From Sphingomonas pruni NBRC 15498 (GTDB taxonomy: Bacteria; Pseudomonadota; Alphaproteobacteria; Sphingomonadales; Sphingomonadaceae), in the NCBI RefSeq assembly GCF_001598455.1, contig NZ_BCYZ01000030.1:1-50291 (forward strand): 50,291 nucleotides of DNA, written 5' to 3'. The notes under the pieces were generated by a model. It was given only the letters and a program-made list of their open reading frames with translations. It ran no database searches and was not told the origin of the DNA. A program made the position numbers and the translations under genes. Positions 40,767 to 49,342 of this stretch are shown piece by piece. How positions within the stretch are numbered: position 1 is the first letter of the stretch; each line of letters begins with the position of its first letter.

Positions 40767-43289
40767 TTGAATCGTACGATCGCCGAAGGGGCCGTCGTCC
40801 TGGCGCCGCATGGTCGCGACGCCATGGTGGCGGAAGCCATGCTGCGTGAAGCGGGTCTCGACGCCGCCGCCTCCCCTGATCTCCCGTCGTTCGTCCGCAC
40901 GCTGCGCGGCGGTGCCGGATACGCGATCGTCACTGAGGAGGCATTGCGCGGCGCCGATCTGCGCGATCTCGCTGGGTTCATCGCAGACCAGGCCGAATGG
41001 TCCGACTTTCCGTTCATCGTCCTGACCGCGCGCGGCGGTGGGCTCGAGCGCAACCCGGGCGCGGTACGGCTGCTCGAGACGCTGGGCAACGTCACGTTCC
41101 TCGAACGGCCATTTCACCCCACGACGCTGATCAGCCTCGCCCGCGCGGCGCGGCGCGCACGATTGCGGCAATACGAAGCGCGGACGCAGCTGGAGAACGT
41201 CGGCGCGGCACAGGAGCGATTGCGTGTCGCGCTGACCGCCGGCGGGCTCGCCGCGTGGACGATGGAGCTGGAGACGAAGACGCTGCACGCGTCCCCAGAA
41301 TGCAAGGCGCATTACGGCCGGGCCGCGGACGAACCGTTCGGGTATGATGAACTTATCGCCGCGATCCACCCTGACGATCGCGATCCGGCGCGTGCCGCCG
41401 CCGAACGAGCGATGGCGAGCGGCGAACATCTCGATGTCGAATACCGGGCACGTTGGAGGGACGGCTCGCTCCATTGGATCCAGGTCAATGGACGGCTGGA
41501 GTATGACGACCGCGGCCGGATCTCGCAGATGGTCGGTGTTTCGCAGGACATCACGTTGCGTCGCCGCACCGAAACCTACCAGGCTGCATTGATCGCGCTG
41601 GGGGACCGCCTACGGCAGATGGACGACCCCGCCGCAATGTCGTTCCTGGCGGCCGAAATCCTGGGTTCGACGCTTGGCGTCAGCCGGGCGGGCTATGGCA
41701 TCATCGATCCGGTGGCTGAAACGATCACGATCGAGCGCGACTGGAATAATGCCGGGACGACCAGTCTGGCGGGCGTGCTGCATTTTCGCGACTATGGGTC
41801 CTATATCGAGAATCTGAAGCGCGGCGAACTGGTTGCGATCGCCGATGCCCGCGAGGACCCGCGTACCGCCCCGACCGCCGCGGCACTGGAAGCAATCCAT
41901 GCCCGCGCGGTCCTCAACATGCCGCTGGTCGATCACAACAATTTCGTCGCCTTGCTCTATCTCAACGACAAGGGACCGCGTCCGTGGATCACAGAGGACA
42001 TCACCTTCGTCCGCGACGTTGCGGATCGTACCCAGGCCGCGATCGAGCGTCGCCAGGCCGAGTTCTCGCTCGCCGCATTGGCCGAATCGCTCGAACGTCA
42101 GGTCGAAGAGCGCACGCGCGAAAGCGAGGCCGCGCAGGAACAGCTGCGACAGGCGCAGAAGATGGAGGCCGTCGGCCAGCTGACCGGCGGGCTGGCGCAC
42201 GATTTCAACAATCTCCTCACCGGCATTTCGGGCGGTCTCGAACTGATCGAGATGCGCATCAAGCAGGGCCGCACGGCGGAGATCGACAAATATGTCGAAA
42301 TGGCGCGCAGCGCGACGAAGCGCGCCGCGGCGCTCACGCACCGCCTGCTCGCCTTTTCGCGGCGCCAGACGCTCGACCCCAAGCCCACCGACATCAACCG
42401 CCTGATCGCCAATATGGAAGAGTTCCTGCGGCGCTCGGTCGGCCCTCAGATCGAAATCGAGGTGGTCGGGGCCGGCGGTTTGTGGACGACGTTGATCGAT
42501 CCCAACCAGCTCGAAAACGCCCTGCTCAACCTGTGCATCAATGCGCGCGACGCGATGCCCGATGGCGGGCGCATCACGATCGAGACCGCGAACAAATGGC
42601 TCGACCAGGCCGGCGCGCGCGACCGCGATCTGCCGCCCGGCCAATATGTGTCGCTATCCGTGACCGACACCGGAACGGGCATGTCGGCAGAAACCATCGA
42701 ACGCGCGTTCGATCCCTTCTACACGACCAAGCCGCTGGGCGAGGGAACCGGTCTCGGCTTGTCCATGATCTATGGTTTCGTGCGCCAGTCCGGCGGCCAG
42801 GTACGGATCTATTCCGAACTGGGCCAGGGCACCACGATGTCCCTGTATTTTCCGCGCGTGCACTCTAGTGAAGAGGTGCAGCCGGAATCCGTCCATAGTG
42901 TGCCGCCAGTCCCTTCCGCCGCGGGCGGGACGGTGCTGGTGGTCGATGACGAGCCCGCCATTCGCGCGCTGATCGCGGACGCTCTCGACGATCTTGGCTA
43001 TACCGCTATCGAAGCCGGCGACGGGGCGTCGGGCCTGGCAATCCTCCAGGCGCAACCGGCGATCCAGTTGCTGGTTACCGATGTCGGACTTCCCCGCGGA
43101 ATGAACGGCCGCCAATTGGCCGACGCGGCCCGCGTCGAACGGCCCGACCTCAAAGTGTTGTTCATCACCGGCTATGCCGAGAACGCGGTCATCGGGAACA
43201 AGCAGTTGGAGCGCGGCATGCACGTCGTGACCAAGCCCTTCGCGGTGGACGTGTTGATCAACAGGATCCGGGAAGTGATCGGCGACTGA
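40767..43289 (+). CDS. Hybrid histidine kinase (REC-like, PAS, GAF, HisKA, HATPase, REC)
   Basis: A soluble kinase of 840 residues. The order is a receiver-like domain (1-130) lacking the acidic pair and phosphoacceptor, a PAS domain (about 150-265), a GAF domain (270-430), a coiled stretch, the phosphoacceptor His478 in LTGGLAHDFNNLL, an ATPase domain (TDTGTGMS, GEGTGLGLSMIYG), and a true receiver (720-840) with DDEP and Asp772 in LLVTDVGLP. No membrane segment. The TTG start at 40767 has GAGGG 10 nt upstream and lies 7 bp after the KaiC-like stop. Coupling suggests that the ATPase and kinase form one signalling unit. Confidence 0.9.
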   Translation: MNRTIAEGAVVLAPHGRDAMVAEAMLREAGLDAAASPDLPSFVRTLRGGAGYAIVTEEALRGADLRDLAGFIADQAEWSDFPFIVLTARGGGLERNPGAVRLLETLGNVTFLERPFHPTTLISLARAARRARLRQYEARTQLENVGAAQERLRVALTAGGLAAWTMELETKTLHASPECKAHYGRAADEPFGYDELIAAIHPDDRDPARAAAERAMASGEHLDVEYRARWRDGSLHWIQVNGRLEYDDRGRISQMVGVSQDITLRRRTETYQAALIALGDRLRQMDDPAAMSFLAAEILGSTLGVSRAGYGIIDPVAETITIERDWNNAGTTSLAGVLHFRDYGSYIENLKRGELVAIADAREDPRTAPTAAALEAIHARAVLNMPLVDHNNFVALLYLNDKGPRPWITEDITFVRDVADRTQAAIERRQAEFSLAALAESLERQVEERTRESEAAQEQLRQAQKMEAVGQLTGGLAHDFNNLLTGISGGLELIEMRIKQGRTAEIDKYVEMARSATKRAAALTHRLLAFSRRQTLDPKPTDINRLIANMEEFLRRSVGPQIEIEVVGAGGLWTTLIDPNQLENALLNLCINARDAMPDGGRITIETANKWLDQAGARDRDLPPGQYVSLSVTDTGTGMSAETIERAFDPFYTTKPLGEGTGLGLSMIYGFVRQSGGQVRIYSELGQGTTMSLYFPRVHSSEEVQPESVHSVPPVPSAAGGTVLVVDDEPAIRALIADALDDLGYTAIEAGDGASGLAILQAQPAIQLLVTDVGLPRGMNGRQLADAARVERPDLKVLFITGYAENAVIGNKQLERGMHVVTKPFAVDVLINRIREVIGD

Positions 43290-43565
43290 GCCTGAGCGGC
43301 GCGAATGCCACCGTTTATATCGCGCAATCGACAGTGTCGAATGGCCCGGCATGAAAAGCCAGACAGTCCTAGGCCCGCAGGCCGTCCGGATTGAATGCGC
43401 CGCTCAAGTCCCGGTAGTTCCTGCCCGCGCAGCCGATATGGATCATGCGCGGCGAGGCGTGCGCAATCATGAAGCGATCAATGCTCGGGGCGAGATTTCG
43501 GCCCACCGGGCTTAGCGTATCGTTCGGCGCTTGCCGCGCCCCAGCCGCGCCTCTATCCCCCGGCC

Positions 43566-44237
43566 ATGCTCAAGCTCATCATCGGCAACAAGGCCTATTC
43601 GAGCTGGTCGCTACGCGGCTGGCTGGCGTGCAAGCAATCGGGACTGCCGTTCGAGGAAGTCGTCGTGCCGCTGTACGACGACAATTGGGACAAGCGCCGT
43701 CAGGGCGACGAATTCGCGCCCTCGTCGGGCAAGGTGCCGATCCTGTGGGATGGCGACATCGTCGTCTGGGACAGTCTGGCGATCGTGGAATTCCTCAACG
43801 ACAAGACCGGCGGCGGGAAGTTCTGGCCCAAGGACGAGGCCGCGCGGGCGATGGCGCGATCGATGGCGGCTGAGATGCATTCGGGGTTCCCAGCGCTGCG
43901 CAACAAGCATGGCATGAATATCCGCCAGGTCTATCCGCCCAAGCGGCCCGATGACGACGTCGTCGCCGAACTGACACGGCTGATGGAAATCTGGGCGCAG
44001 GCCCGCGCCCGGTTCGGCGGAACCGGGCCGTTCCTGTTCGGCGAATTCGGCGCGGCGGACATTATGTACGCGCCCGTCTGCACGCGCATCGTGACCTATC
44101 AATTGCCTGTCGCACGCTTCGCGGCGGCCTATGTCGAGGCCGTGCTGACACACCCCTTCATGCAGGACTGGATCGCCGGTGCCCAGGAAGAGGAATGGGT
44201 GATCGAGAAATTCGAGCACGCACCGGCGAATACGTAG
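43566..44237 (+). CDS. Glutathione S-transferase family protein
   Basis: A 223-residue GST. The thioredoxin-like half opens LKLIIGNKAYSSWSLRGWLA, with the active Ser in the SSWS region, then GKVPILWDGDIVVWDSLAI with the cis-Pro and the Asp-Ser pair; a helical domain follows and includes GPFLFGEFGAADIMYAPV. The ATG has no Shine-Dalgarno. It differs from the GST at 5710 and belongs to the branch often annotated as stress-related. The globin gene follows after 49 bp, perhaps in the same unit. Confidence 0.87.
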   Translation: MLKLIIGNKAYSSWSLRGWLACKQSGLPFEEVVVPLYDDNWDKRRQGDEFAPSSGKVPILWDGDIVVWDSLAIVEFLNDKTGGGKFWPKDEAARAMARSMAAEMHSGFPALRNKHGMNIRQVYPPKRPDDDVVAELTRLMEIWAQARARFGGTGPFLFGEFGAADIMYAPVCTRIVTYQLPVARFAAAYVEAVLTHPFMQDWIAGAQEEEWVIEKFEHAPANT

Positions 44238-44286
44238 ATGGGGATCATGCGGCCTCATCGCCCGCTATCGCGCTGACCGTCGGGCA

Positions 44287-44718
44287 ATGGATACCGACCA
44301 GATCGATCTCGTTCGAGACAGTTTCATCCAGATCGTGCTCGACACCGATGCTGCCGCGCGGTTATTCTATAGCCGCCTGTTCGAGCTGGCCCCTGAGACC
44401 CGCCCGCTGTTCCGGACCGACATGGTCGAACAGGGCAGGCATCTGATCGAAGCGCTGGGCAGGATCGTCACAGGACTTAGCAGGCTGGACGTCATGCTGC
44501 CCGGACTATCCAAACTGGCCGAGCGGCATGTCGATTACGGAGTGGAGGACCACCATTATGCGGTCGCGGGCGACGCCCTGATGCGGATGGTGACCGTGCA
44601 TGGCGGTCCCGCGATCGACAGCGCGACTATGGAGGCTTGGAAGACGGCTTACGCGCTGATCGCGGAGGTCATGATTGCCGCCAGCAACGACTATCGTGGA
44701 TTGCGCGCGCCTGATTGA
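44287..44718 (+). CDS. Bacterial globin (single-domain haemoglobin)
   Basis: A 143-residue globin of the Vgb/flavohaemoglobin-head type. Helix A-B reads IDLVRDSFIQIVLDTDAAAR, the CD corner has FYSRLFELAPETRPLF with the conserved Phe and Pro, and the proximal His lies in LAERHVDYGV. No reductase domain. Such proteins bind oxygen or NO. It follows the GST by 49 bp and converges on the phosphate permease with a 13-bp gap. Confidence 0.88.
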   Translation: MDTDQIDLVRDSFIQIVLDTDAAARLFYSRLFELAPETRPLFRTDMVEQGRHLIEALGRIVTGLSRLDVMLPGLSKLAERHVDYGVEDHHYAVAGDALMRMVTVHGGPAIDSATMEAWKTAYALIAEVMIAASNDYRGLRAPD

Positions 44719-44731
44719 CGGTCGCTACCGA

Positions 44732-45745
44732 TCAGAACAACGTCGTCAGCAAGTAGAACACCGCGCCGACCGCAGCCGACGCCGGGATGGTCACGATCCA
44801 GGCGACGACGACGTCGCCCGCCACCCCCCAGCGCACCGCGCTCGCACGCTTGGCGACGCCGGCGCCGATCACGCACCCGGTGATCGTGTGCGTGGTCGAG
44901 ACCGGAATGCCGAGCAGCGACGCGGTGAACACCATGATCGTGCCGCCGGCCGAGGCGCTGAAGCCCTGATGCTGCGACAGCTTGGTGATGCGGCTACCCA
45001 TCGTCTCGATGATCTTCCAGCCGCCCATCAGCGTCCCCAGGCCCATCGCGATATAGCAACTGATCGCGACCCAATGCGGCACTTCGAACTTGCCGTGCAG
45101 ATAGCCGGTCGAGAACAGCAGCACCGTGATGATGCCCATCGTCTTCTGGGCGTCATTGAGGCCGTGGCTGAGCGAATAGGTGCCCGACGAGATCATATGG
45201 AGCACACGGAAGCTGCGTTCCGCCCCCTGGTTGCTGGCCCGCGAGAACATCCAACTCGTCACCAGCATGATCAGCATCGACAGGATCATGCCGAGCACGG
45301 GCGACAGCACGATCGCGATCAGCGTCTTGTTGAGCCCAGTCCACTGAATCCCGGAAACACCGGCATGCGCCACGCCAGCGCCGATGATCCCACCGACCAA
45401 TGCGTGGCTCGACGAAGACGGAATGCCCTTCAGCCACGTGACGACATTCCAGAACATCGCCCCGACCAGGGCGCCGAAGACCACGCCCGGCGTCACGAAA
45501 TTCTTGTCGATCAGCCCCTGCCCGATCGTCGAGGCGACGGCATGCAGGCTGGGAAAGGTGATGGTCAGGAAATAAGCGGCGAAATTGAACACGCCGGCAA
45601 AGAGCACGGCATGGACCGGCTTCAGCAATCTGGTCGACACCACCGTCGCGATCGAATTGGCCGCGTCGTGCAGGCCGTTCAAAAAGTCGAACGCCAGCGC
45701 GACGAGGATCAGGCCGACCAGCAGCGGGAAAGCGAGCTCGTGCAT
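44732..45745 (-). CDS. Pit-family inorganic phosphate transporter
   Basis: A 337-residue inner-membrane permease with about ten hydrophobic segments. The duplicated PiT signatures are NGLHDAANSIATVVSTR, GIPSSSSHALVGGIIGAG, GLNDAQKTMGIITVL and GIPVSTTHTITGCVIGAG. It takes up phosphate (with divalent metal) driven by protons. The partner DUF47 gene lies 9 bp upstream, the usual order for Pit systems. Length is shorter than E. coli PitA because the large central loop is reduced. Confidence 0.92.
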   Translation of the reverse strand: MHELAFPLLVGLILVALAFDFLNGLHDAANSIATVVSTRLLKPVHAVLFAGVFNFAAYFLTITFPSLHAVASTIGQGLIDKNFVTPGVVFGALVGAMFWNVVTWLKGIPSSSSHALVGGIIGAGVAHAGVSGIQWTGLNKTLIAIVLSPVLGMILSMLIMLVTSWMFSRASNQGAERSFRVLHMISSGTYSLSHGLNDAQKTMGIITVLLFSTGYLHGKFEVPHWVAISCYIAMGLGTLMGGWKIIETMGSRITKLSQHQGFSASAGGTIMVFTASLLGIPVSTTHTITGCVIGAGVAKRASAVRWGVAGDVVVAWIVTIPASAAVGAVFYLLTTLF

Positions 45746-45754
45746 CGACTGGGC

Positions 45755-46858
45755 TCAGGCGTGATCGATGACGATGCCATCGATCTCGTTGGCGACGTCC
45801 TCGAATGCATCGACGATCCGTTCGAGATGCTTGTACACTTCGCGCGCGACGATGAAGCGCAAAGTGTCGTCGCGGCCATATTCGACGAAACCGCGCTTCA
45901 ACCCGGCACGATGGATGTCGTCGGCATGGCCTTCCATCCGGACCAGGCGCTCGGTGAGTTCGTGCAGCCGTCCGGCATTGCGGCCGACGTCGCGCAGCAG
46001 CGGCATCGCCTCGGCGGTCAACCGCGCCGCATCGACGATGATCCCCGCCATGTCCTTCATTTCCTGTTCGAACTCGCGGACTTCGTACAGGTCGATCGCC
46101 TGCACGGCGGCCTGCATCTCGTCGATCGCATCGTCCATCGACCCGATCAGGCTGGTGATGGTGCCGCGATCGAACGGCGTCAGGAAGGTCTCGCGCACGG
46201 TCTTGAGCACCGAGCGCGTGATCTCGTCGGCGTCATTCTCGCGCTCGATCACTTCGCGGATATGATCGGACGCCGCGCCAGTGCCGTCCTGAAGCAAGCG
46301 CGACAGCGCATCGGCGGCCGCGGTGACGGTTTGCGCGTGCGCCTCGAACATCTCGAAGAAATTGCCCGTCTTGGGCAACAGGCGCTGAAACCAGGCGAAC
46401 ATGGGACTGATCCTCGATTTGGTAGCGGCGGCAAAGCCGGTGCGGCGCGCGGCCGCCTTGAATTCGGAAGGGCCAAACGAACGGATGAGGTCGCTGAGAT
46501 CGGGCTCGTCGACCATCGATGCAGCCTCGTCCAAGCTGACCCAGCGTCGTTCGCGCTCGCCCTGCTCCTTCCAGGCGCTGAGCTCGCGATTGACCGCCAG
46601 CGGAAAGACCTCGACGTCGATCATCAGCGACGCGCCGTTCTTTTGCCGTTTGCGATAGCGATAGGTGCCGAGCGGCGTCGGGCAGACGAGCCCCTGCACG
46701 CCCGCTTCCTCCTCGGCCTCGATCGCTGCGGCGGCATGCGCGAGCACTCCCGAAGACGGATTGCCCTTGGGAATGACCCAGCGACGATTTTCGCGCGAGG
46801 TGACGAGCAGGATGCGGATCGGGGCGTCGTTGGCGGCGCCTTCGGTCCGGTACGGCAA
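45755..46858 (-). CDS. NUDIX hydrolase - DUF47 (PhoU-like) fusion
   Basis: One open frame with two usually separate proteins. Residues 1-140 are a NUDIX domain (VTSRENRRWVIPKGNPSSG, then AAIEAEEEAGV); its box keeps the catalytic Glu residues but has Ile where the family has Arg. From Met153 (46402) a complete DUF47 protein of 215 residues follows, starting FAWFQRLLPKTGNFFEMF and ending ANEIDGIVIDHA; this is the accessory regulator of the adjacent Pit permease. An internal GAGGA 8 nt before Met153 could allow separate DUF47 synthesis. The TTG at 46858 cuts into conserved RQIAALPYR, so the true start may be CTG at 46882. Confidence 0.82.
   Translation of the reverse strand: MPYRTEGAANDAPIRILLVTSRENRRWVIPKGNPSSGVLAHAAAAIEAEEEAGVQGLVCPTPLGTYRYRKRQKNGASLMIDVEVFPLAVNRELSAWKEQGERERRWVSLDEAASMVDEPDLSDLIRSFGPSEFKAAARRTGFAAATKSRISPMFAWFQRLLPKTGNFFEMFEAHAQTVTAAADALSRLLQDGTGAASDHIREVIERENDADEITRSVLKTVRETFLTPFDRGTITSLIGSMDDAIDEMQAAVQAIDLYEVREFEQEMKDMAGIIVDAARLTAEAMPLLRDVGRNAGRLHELTERLVRMEGHADDIHRAGLKRGFVEYGRDDTLRFIVAREVYKHLERIVDAFEDVANEIDGIVIDHA
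46411..46415 (-). promoter_or_regulatory. Internal ribosome-binding site for a separate DUF47 product
   Basis: TCCTC on the plus strand reads GAGGA on the gene's strand, 8 nt before the ATG at 46402 that starts the normal DUF47 N terminus. It argues that a free 215-residue DUF47 protein can be made besides the fusion. Confidence 0.5.
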
Positions 46859-46982
46859 AGCCGCGATCTGGCGAATTGTCAGAACTCCCTCATTGGCGGC
46901 CCCGCAAGCGACGACCGGCCGATCCTTCCGCTAGCATCGGGCACGGCGCGGCGCCATCATAAAACCATCAGCCGCGACCGCC

Positions 46983-47252
46983 TTATTGTTCTTCGGGCTG
47001 CTTCGTGACTGCGGGCGCACGACGCTCCCGAAGGCGAACAAACAGGCGCGGATGCGCGACGGTCAACACGACCACTGTCAGCCAGACTGCGAAGACGATC
47101 GCCACCAGCACCAGGCCGATGATCGCGACAATCCGGTCGACGGCATTGTGCGGCAAGCTAGCGATGCCCATCAGCGCGAAGGCGCAACCTGAGACGATGA
47201 AGCGGCTGCCCCCGACAATGCCGCGTTGCCGAGCGAGCAGCCAGTCGATCAA
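46983..47252 (-). CDS. Small membrane protein, hypothetical
   Basis: An 89-residue protein with two or three hydrophobic segments (GSRFIVSGCAFALMGIA and IVAIIGLVLVAIVFAVWLTV) and a basic, charged C-terminal tail (LRERRAPAVTKQPEEQ). I recognise no family. Its ATG overlaps the stop of the cupin frame (ATGA), so it is translated with it. It is the last gene of a three-gene unit with a secreted hypothetical and the cupin protein. Confidence 0.65.
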   Translation of the reverse strand: MIDWLLARQRGIVGGSRFIVSGCAFALMGIASLPHNAVDRIVAIIGLVLVAIVFAVWLTVVVLTVAHPRLFVRLRERRAPAVTKQPEEQ

Positions 47253-47680
47253 AAGCCGCTTCCGTCTTTTCGCCGTTGCTCGCCAACCTCCCCGGCCAAA
47301 TGCATGTCGATATCGGGGTAGTGGCGATCGCTCTCCCCGGGGCCGCCGACCGCGATGAACACGCGGTCGGCATTGGAGCGGTTCTGCAGCACATGGCCGT
47401 TGCCGTCGCCCTTCGGGAAGGCGGCAACGTCGCCCGCGCGCATCGTATGTTCGCCGTCATTGTCGACCAGCACCGCCTCGCCCGACAGAATAACGACGAA
47501 CTCGTCCTCGCCCTCGTGCCAATGGCGCTGCGACGACCAGGCGCCGGGCTTGAGCGTGACATGACTGAAGCCGAAATCGGTGATGCCGCTGGCCGGGGCG
47601 AGGCGACGATACCAGCGCTCCTTCACCACATCGGCGTAGATGGGGCGGGTAGCCGGTGGCATTGGTCTGGGGGCTCGCAT
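47249..47680 (-). CDS. Cupin-domain protein, N terminus apparently frameshifted
   Basis: A small cupin. The metal-binding set is visible: RHWHEGEDEFVVILSGEA (His-x-His-x4-Glu) and the second motif around GDGNGHVLQN. The intact frame begins at ATG 47680 (143 residues), but its first 13 residues do not look like the family. The expected start, (V/M)PKLDLDASPQTNATGYP, is present in another frame from GTG 47699 and would join YADVVKERWYRRL if one C were removed from a CCCC run (plus-strand GGGG at 47642-47645). So the gene is either frameshifted or carries a sequencing error. The barrel itself is whole. Confidence 0.75.
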   Translation of the reverse strand: MRAPRPMPPATRPIYADVVKERWYRRLAPASGITDFGFSHVTLKPGAWSSQRHWHEGEDEFVVILSGEAVLVDNDGEHTMRAGDVAAFPKGDGNGHVLQNRSNADRVFIAVGGPGESDRHYPDIDMHLAGEVGEQRRKDGSGF

Positions 47681-47702
47681 CGAGGTCGAGCTTCGGCACG
47701 TC

Positions 47703-48047
47703 CTATTTCCCCTTGGGCGGCTTGGCAGTCAGGCATTGTTCGGCGAACGGCATCACGTCGCCGCCCGACAGATCATCGCGATCGTCCTCGGTCGCGGCGG
47801 CCTTGGGGTAACGCGTCCGGATCGCCGCGGCGACTGCTTGCGCCCGCGCAACACGTGCCTCGGTCGGCGTGCGATCGGGCCCGCCCGCCGCGCTCTTGCT
47901 GTCGAGCATCGCCCGCGCCAGTCGGACGGCGTCGTCGAGCCGGTCGGCGGCAGCCAGGCAATGGCCGGGAGTGATATCGACCACCGCGCCGTCATCGGCT
48001 TGCTGCGGCGCGAGCGACGCGGCGGCGAGAAGGAACAGAATAGGCAT
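47703..48047 (-). CDS. Secreted hypothetical protein
   Basis: A 114-residue protein with a short signal peptide (PILFLLAAASLAPQQA) and an Ala/Asp-rich mature part with two Cys (PGHCLAAADRLDDAV and FAEQCLTAKPPKGK) that could form a disulfide. No family recognised. GGAGAA stands 6 nt before the ATG at 48047; the frame is open to 48101 but would lose the signal peptide. It is first of the unit that continues into the cupin gene 3 bp later, and is divergent from dapE by 89 bp. Confidence 0.65.
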   Translation of the reverse strand: MPILFLLAAASLAPQQADDGAVVDITPGHCLAAADRLDDAVRLARAMLDSKSAAGGPDRTPTEARVARAQAVAAAIRTRYPKAAATEDDRDDLSGGDVMPFAEQCLTAKPPKGK

Positions 48048-48136
48048 TGGCAATTCTCCGCACCCCCGTACGCGCCGACCTTTCCCTTCCCGCCGTTGCA
48101 AGGCAAGAGGCGGATCAAGTCAAACCGGGGAATGCC

Positions 48137-49249
48137 GTGCCGAACGTCGTCGAACTCACCAAGGCGTTGATCGCCGCCGAAAGCGTGACGCCTGCCAAAG
48201 GGGAAGTGTTCGACGTGCTCGCCCAAGCGCTGAGCGTGATCGGATTCGAGATCGATCGCTTCACGGTCGGCGAGGAACCGGACGGACCGGTCGAGAACAT
48301 GATCGCCATCCGCCACGGCAAGGGCCCGCATTTCGCCTTTGCCGGGCATCTCGACGTGGTGCCGCCAGGTGACAGTTGGACGAGTGGCGCATTCATGCCG
48401 GAGATTCGCGGCGACCTGCTCTACGGCCGCGGAGCGGTCGACATGAAGGGTGCGATCGCCGCCTTTGTGACTGCCGTCGCGCGCATCGAGGGTCCGACGC
48501 TCAGCTTGTTGATCACCGGCGATGAGGAAGGTCCCGCCATCTATGGCACGCGGGCGATCCTCGACCGGCTGGAGGCACGCGGCCTCAAGCTCGATTACTG
48601 CCTTGTCGGAGAGCCGACCTCGACCGCGCGGCTGGGCGACATGATCAAGATCGGGCGGCGCGGGTCGGTCAACATCTGGATCGACGTGCCGGGGCGCCAG
48701 GGCCATGTCGCCTATCCGCATCTCGCCGACAATCCGATCCCCAAATTGGTCGCGGCGCTGGCGGCGATCGACGCGATCGAGCTCGACCATGGCAATCATT
48801 GGTTCCAGTCGTCGAACATCGAAGTGACCGATGTCACTGTCGGCAATCCGGCGACAAACGTCATCCCCGCCAAGGCTTCGGCGCGGATGTCGATCCGGTT
48901 CAACGACGAGCAGAATGGCGAGGACTTGGTCGCGCTGATCGAGCGGACGGTGAAGGCGCATGCCCCCGAAGCGCAAGTGATCGCGCGCATTTCCGGCGAG
49001 GCGTTCCTCACCCAGCCAGGCGAATTGTCCGCATTGGTTACGCGCGCGATCGAGAAGGTCACGGGTGTCTTGCCCGCTTTGTCGACCACCGGCGGCACCA
49101 GCGATGCGCGCTTTCTGTCGCAACTCTGCCCGACCGTCGAATTCGGTCTAGTCAACGCGACAATGCACAAGACCGACGAAGCGGTCGCCGTCGCGGACCT
49201 GGACGATTTGGTTGACATCTATGCGGAGATCATCGCCGCGGTTAGCTGA
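48137..49249 (+). CDS. dapE: Succinyl-diaminopimelate desuccinylase
   Basis: A 370-residue M20 amidohydrolase that cleaves N-succinyl-LL-2,6-diaminopimelate in the lysine/peptidoglycan pathway. Two-zinc site residues lie in FAGHLDVVPPGD (His, Asp), GRGAVDMKG (bridging Asp), ITGDEEGPA (catalytic and ligand Glu) and near the end in NATMHKTDE (His). STTGGTSDARF is typical of DapE. GTG at 48137 with GGGG 6 nt upstream gives the standard N terminus; the frame extends to 48047 across the divergent promoter area. Length agrees with the family. Confidence 0.93.
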   Translation: MPNVVELTKALIAAESVTPAKGEVFDVLAQALSVIGFEIDRFTVGEEPDGPVENMIAIRHGKGPHFAFAGHLDVVPPGDSWTSGAFMPEIRGDLLYGRGAVDMKGAIAAFVTAVARIEGPTLSLLITGDEEGPAIYGTRAILDRLEARGLKLDYCLVGEPTSTARLGDMIKIGRRGSVNIWIDVPGRQGHVAYPHLADNPIPKLVAALAAIDAIELDHGNHWFQSSNIEVTDVTVGNPATNVIPAKASARMSIRFNDEQNGEDLVALIERTVKAHAPEAQVIARISGEAFLTQPGELSALVTRAIEKVTGVLPALSTTGGTSDARFLSQLCPTVEFGLVNATMHKTDEAVAVADLDDLVDIYAEIIAAVS

Positions 49250-49342
49250 AGAGCGTCCGCGTTCCGCCGGACCGGAATCGCGGCGTGTGGTGCGCGACGC
49301 CATGGGTTAGGCTATCGCAGATCGCTGAATACAGGACGATTC

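Noticed and set aside
44675..47008. 777-codon frame on the plus strand opposite the Pit and NUDIX-DUF47 genes
   Set aside because: It is antisense to well-supported genes, is rich in Arg, His and Asp as shadow frames of GC-rich genes are, and shows no family motif.
49250..49300. Weak imperfect hairpin after dapE
   Set aside because: The arms contain a mismatch and there is no T-run; not convincing as a terminator.
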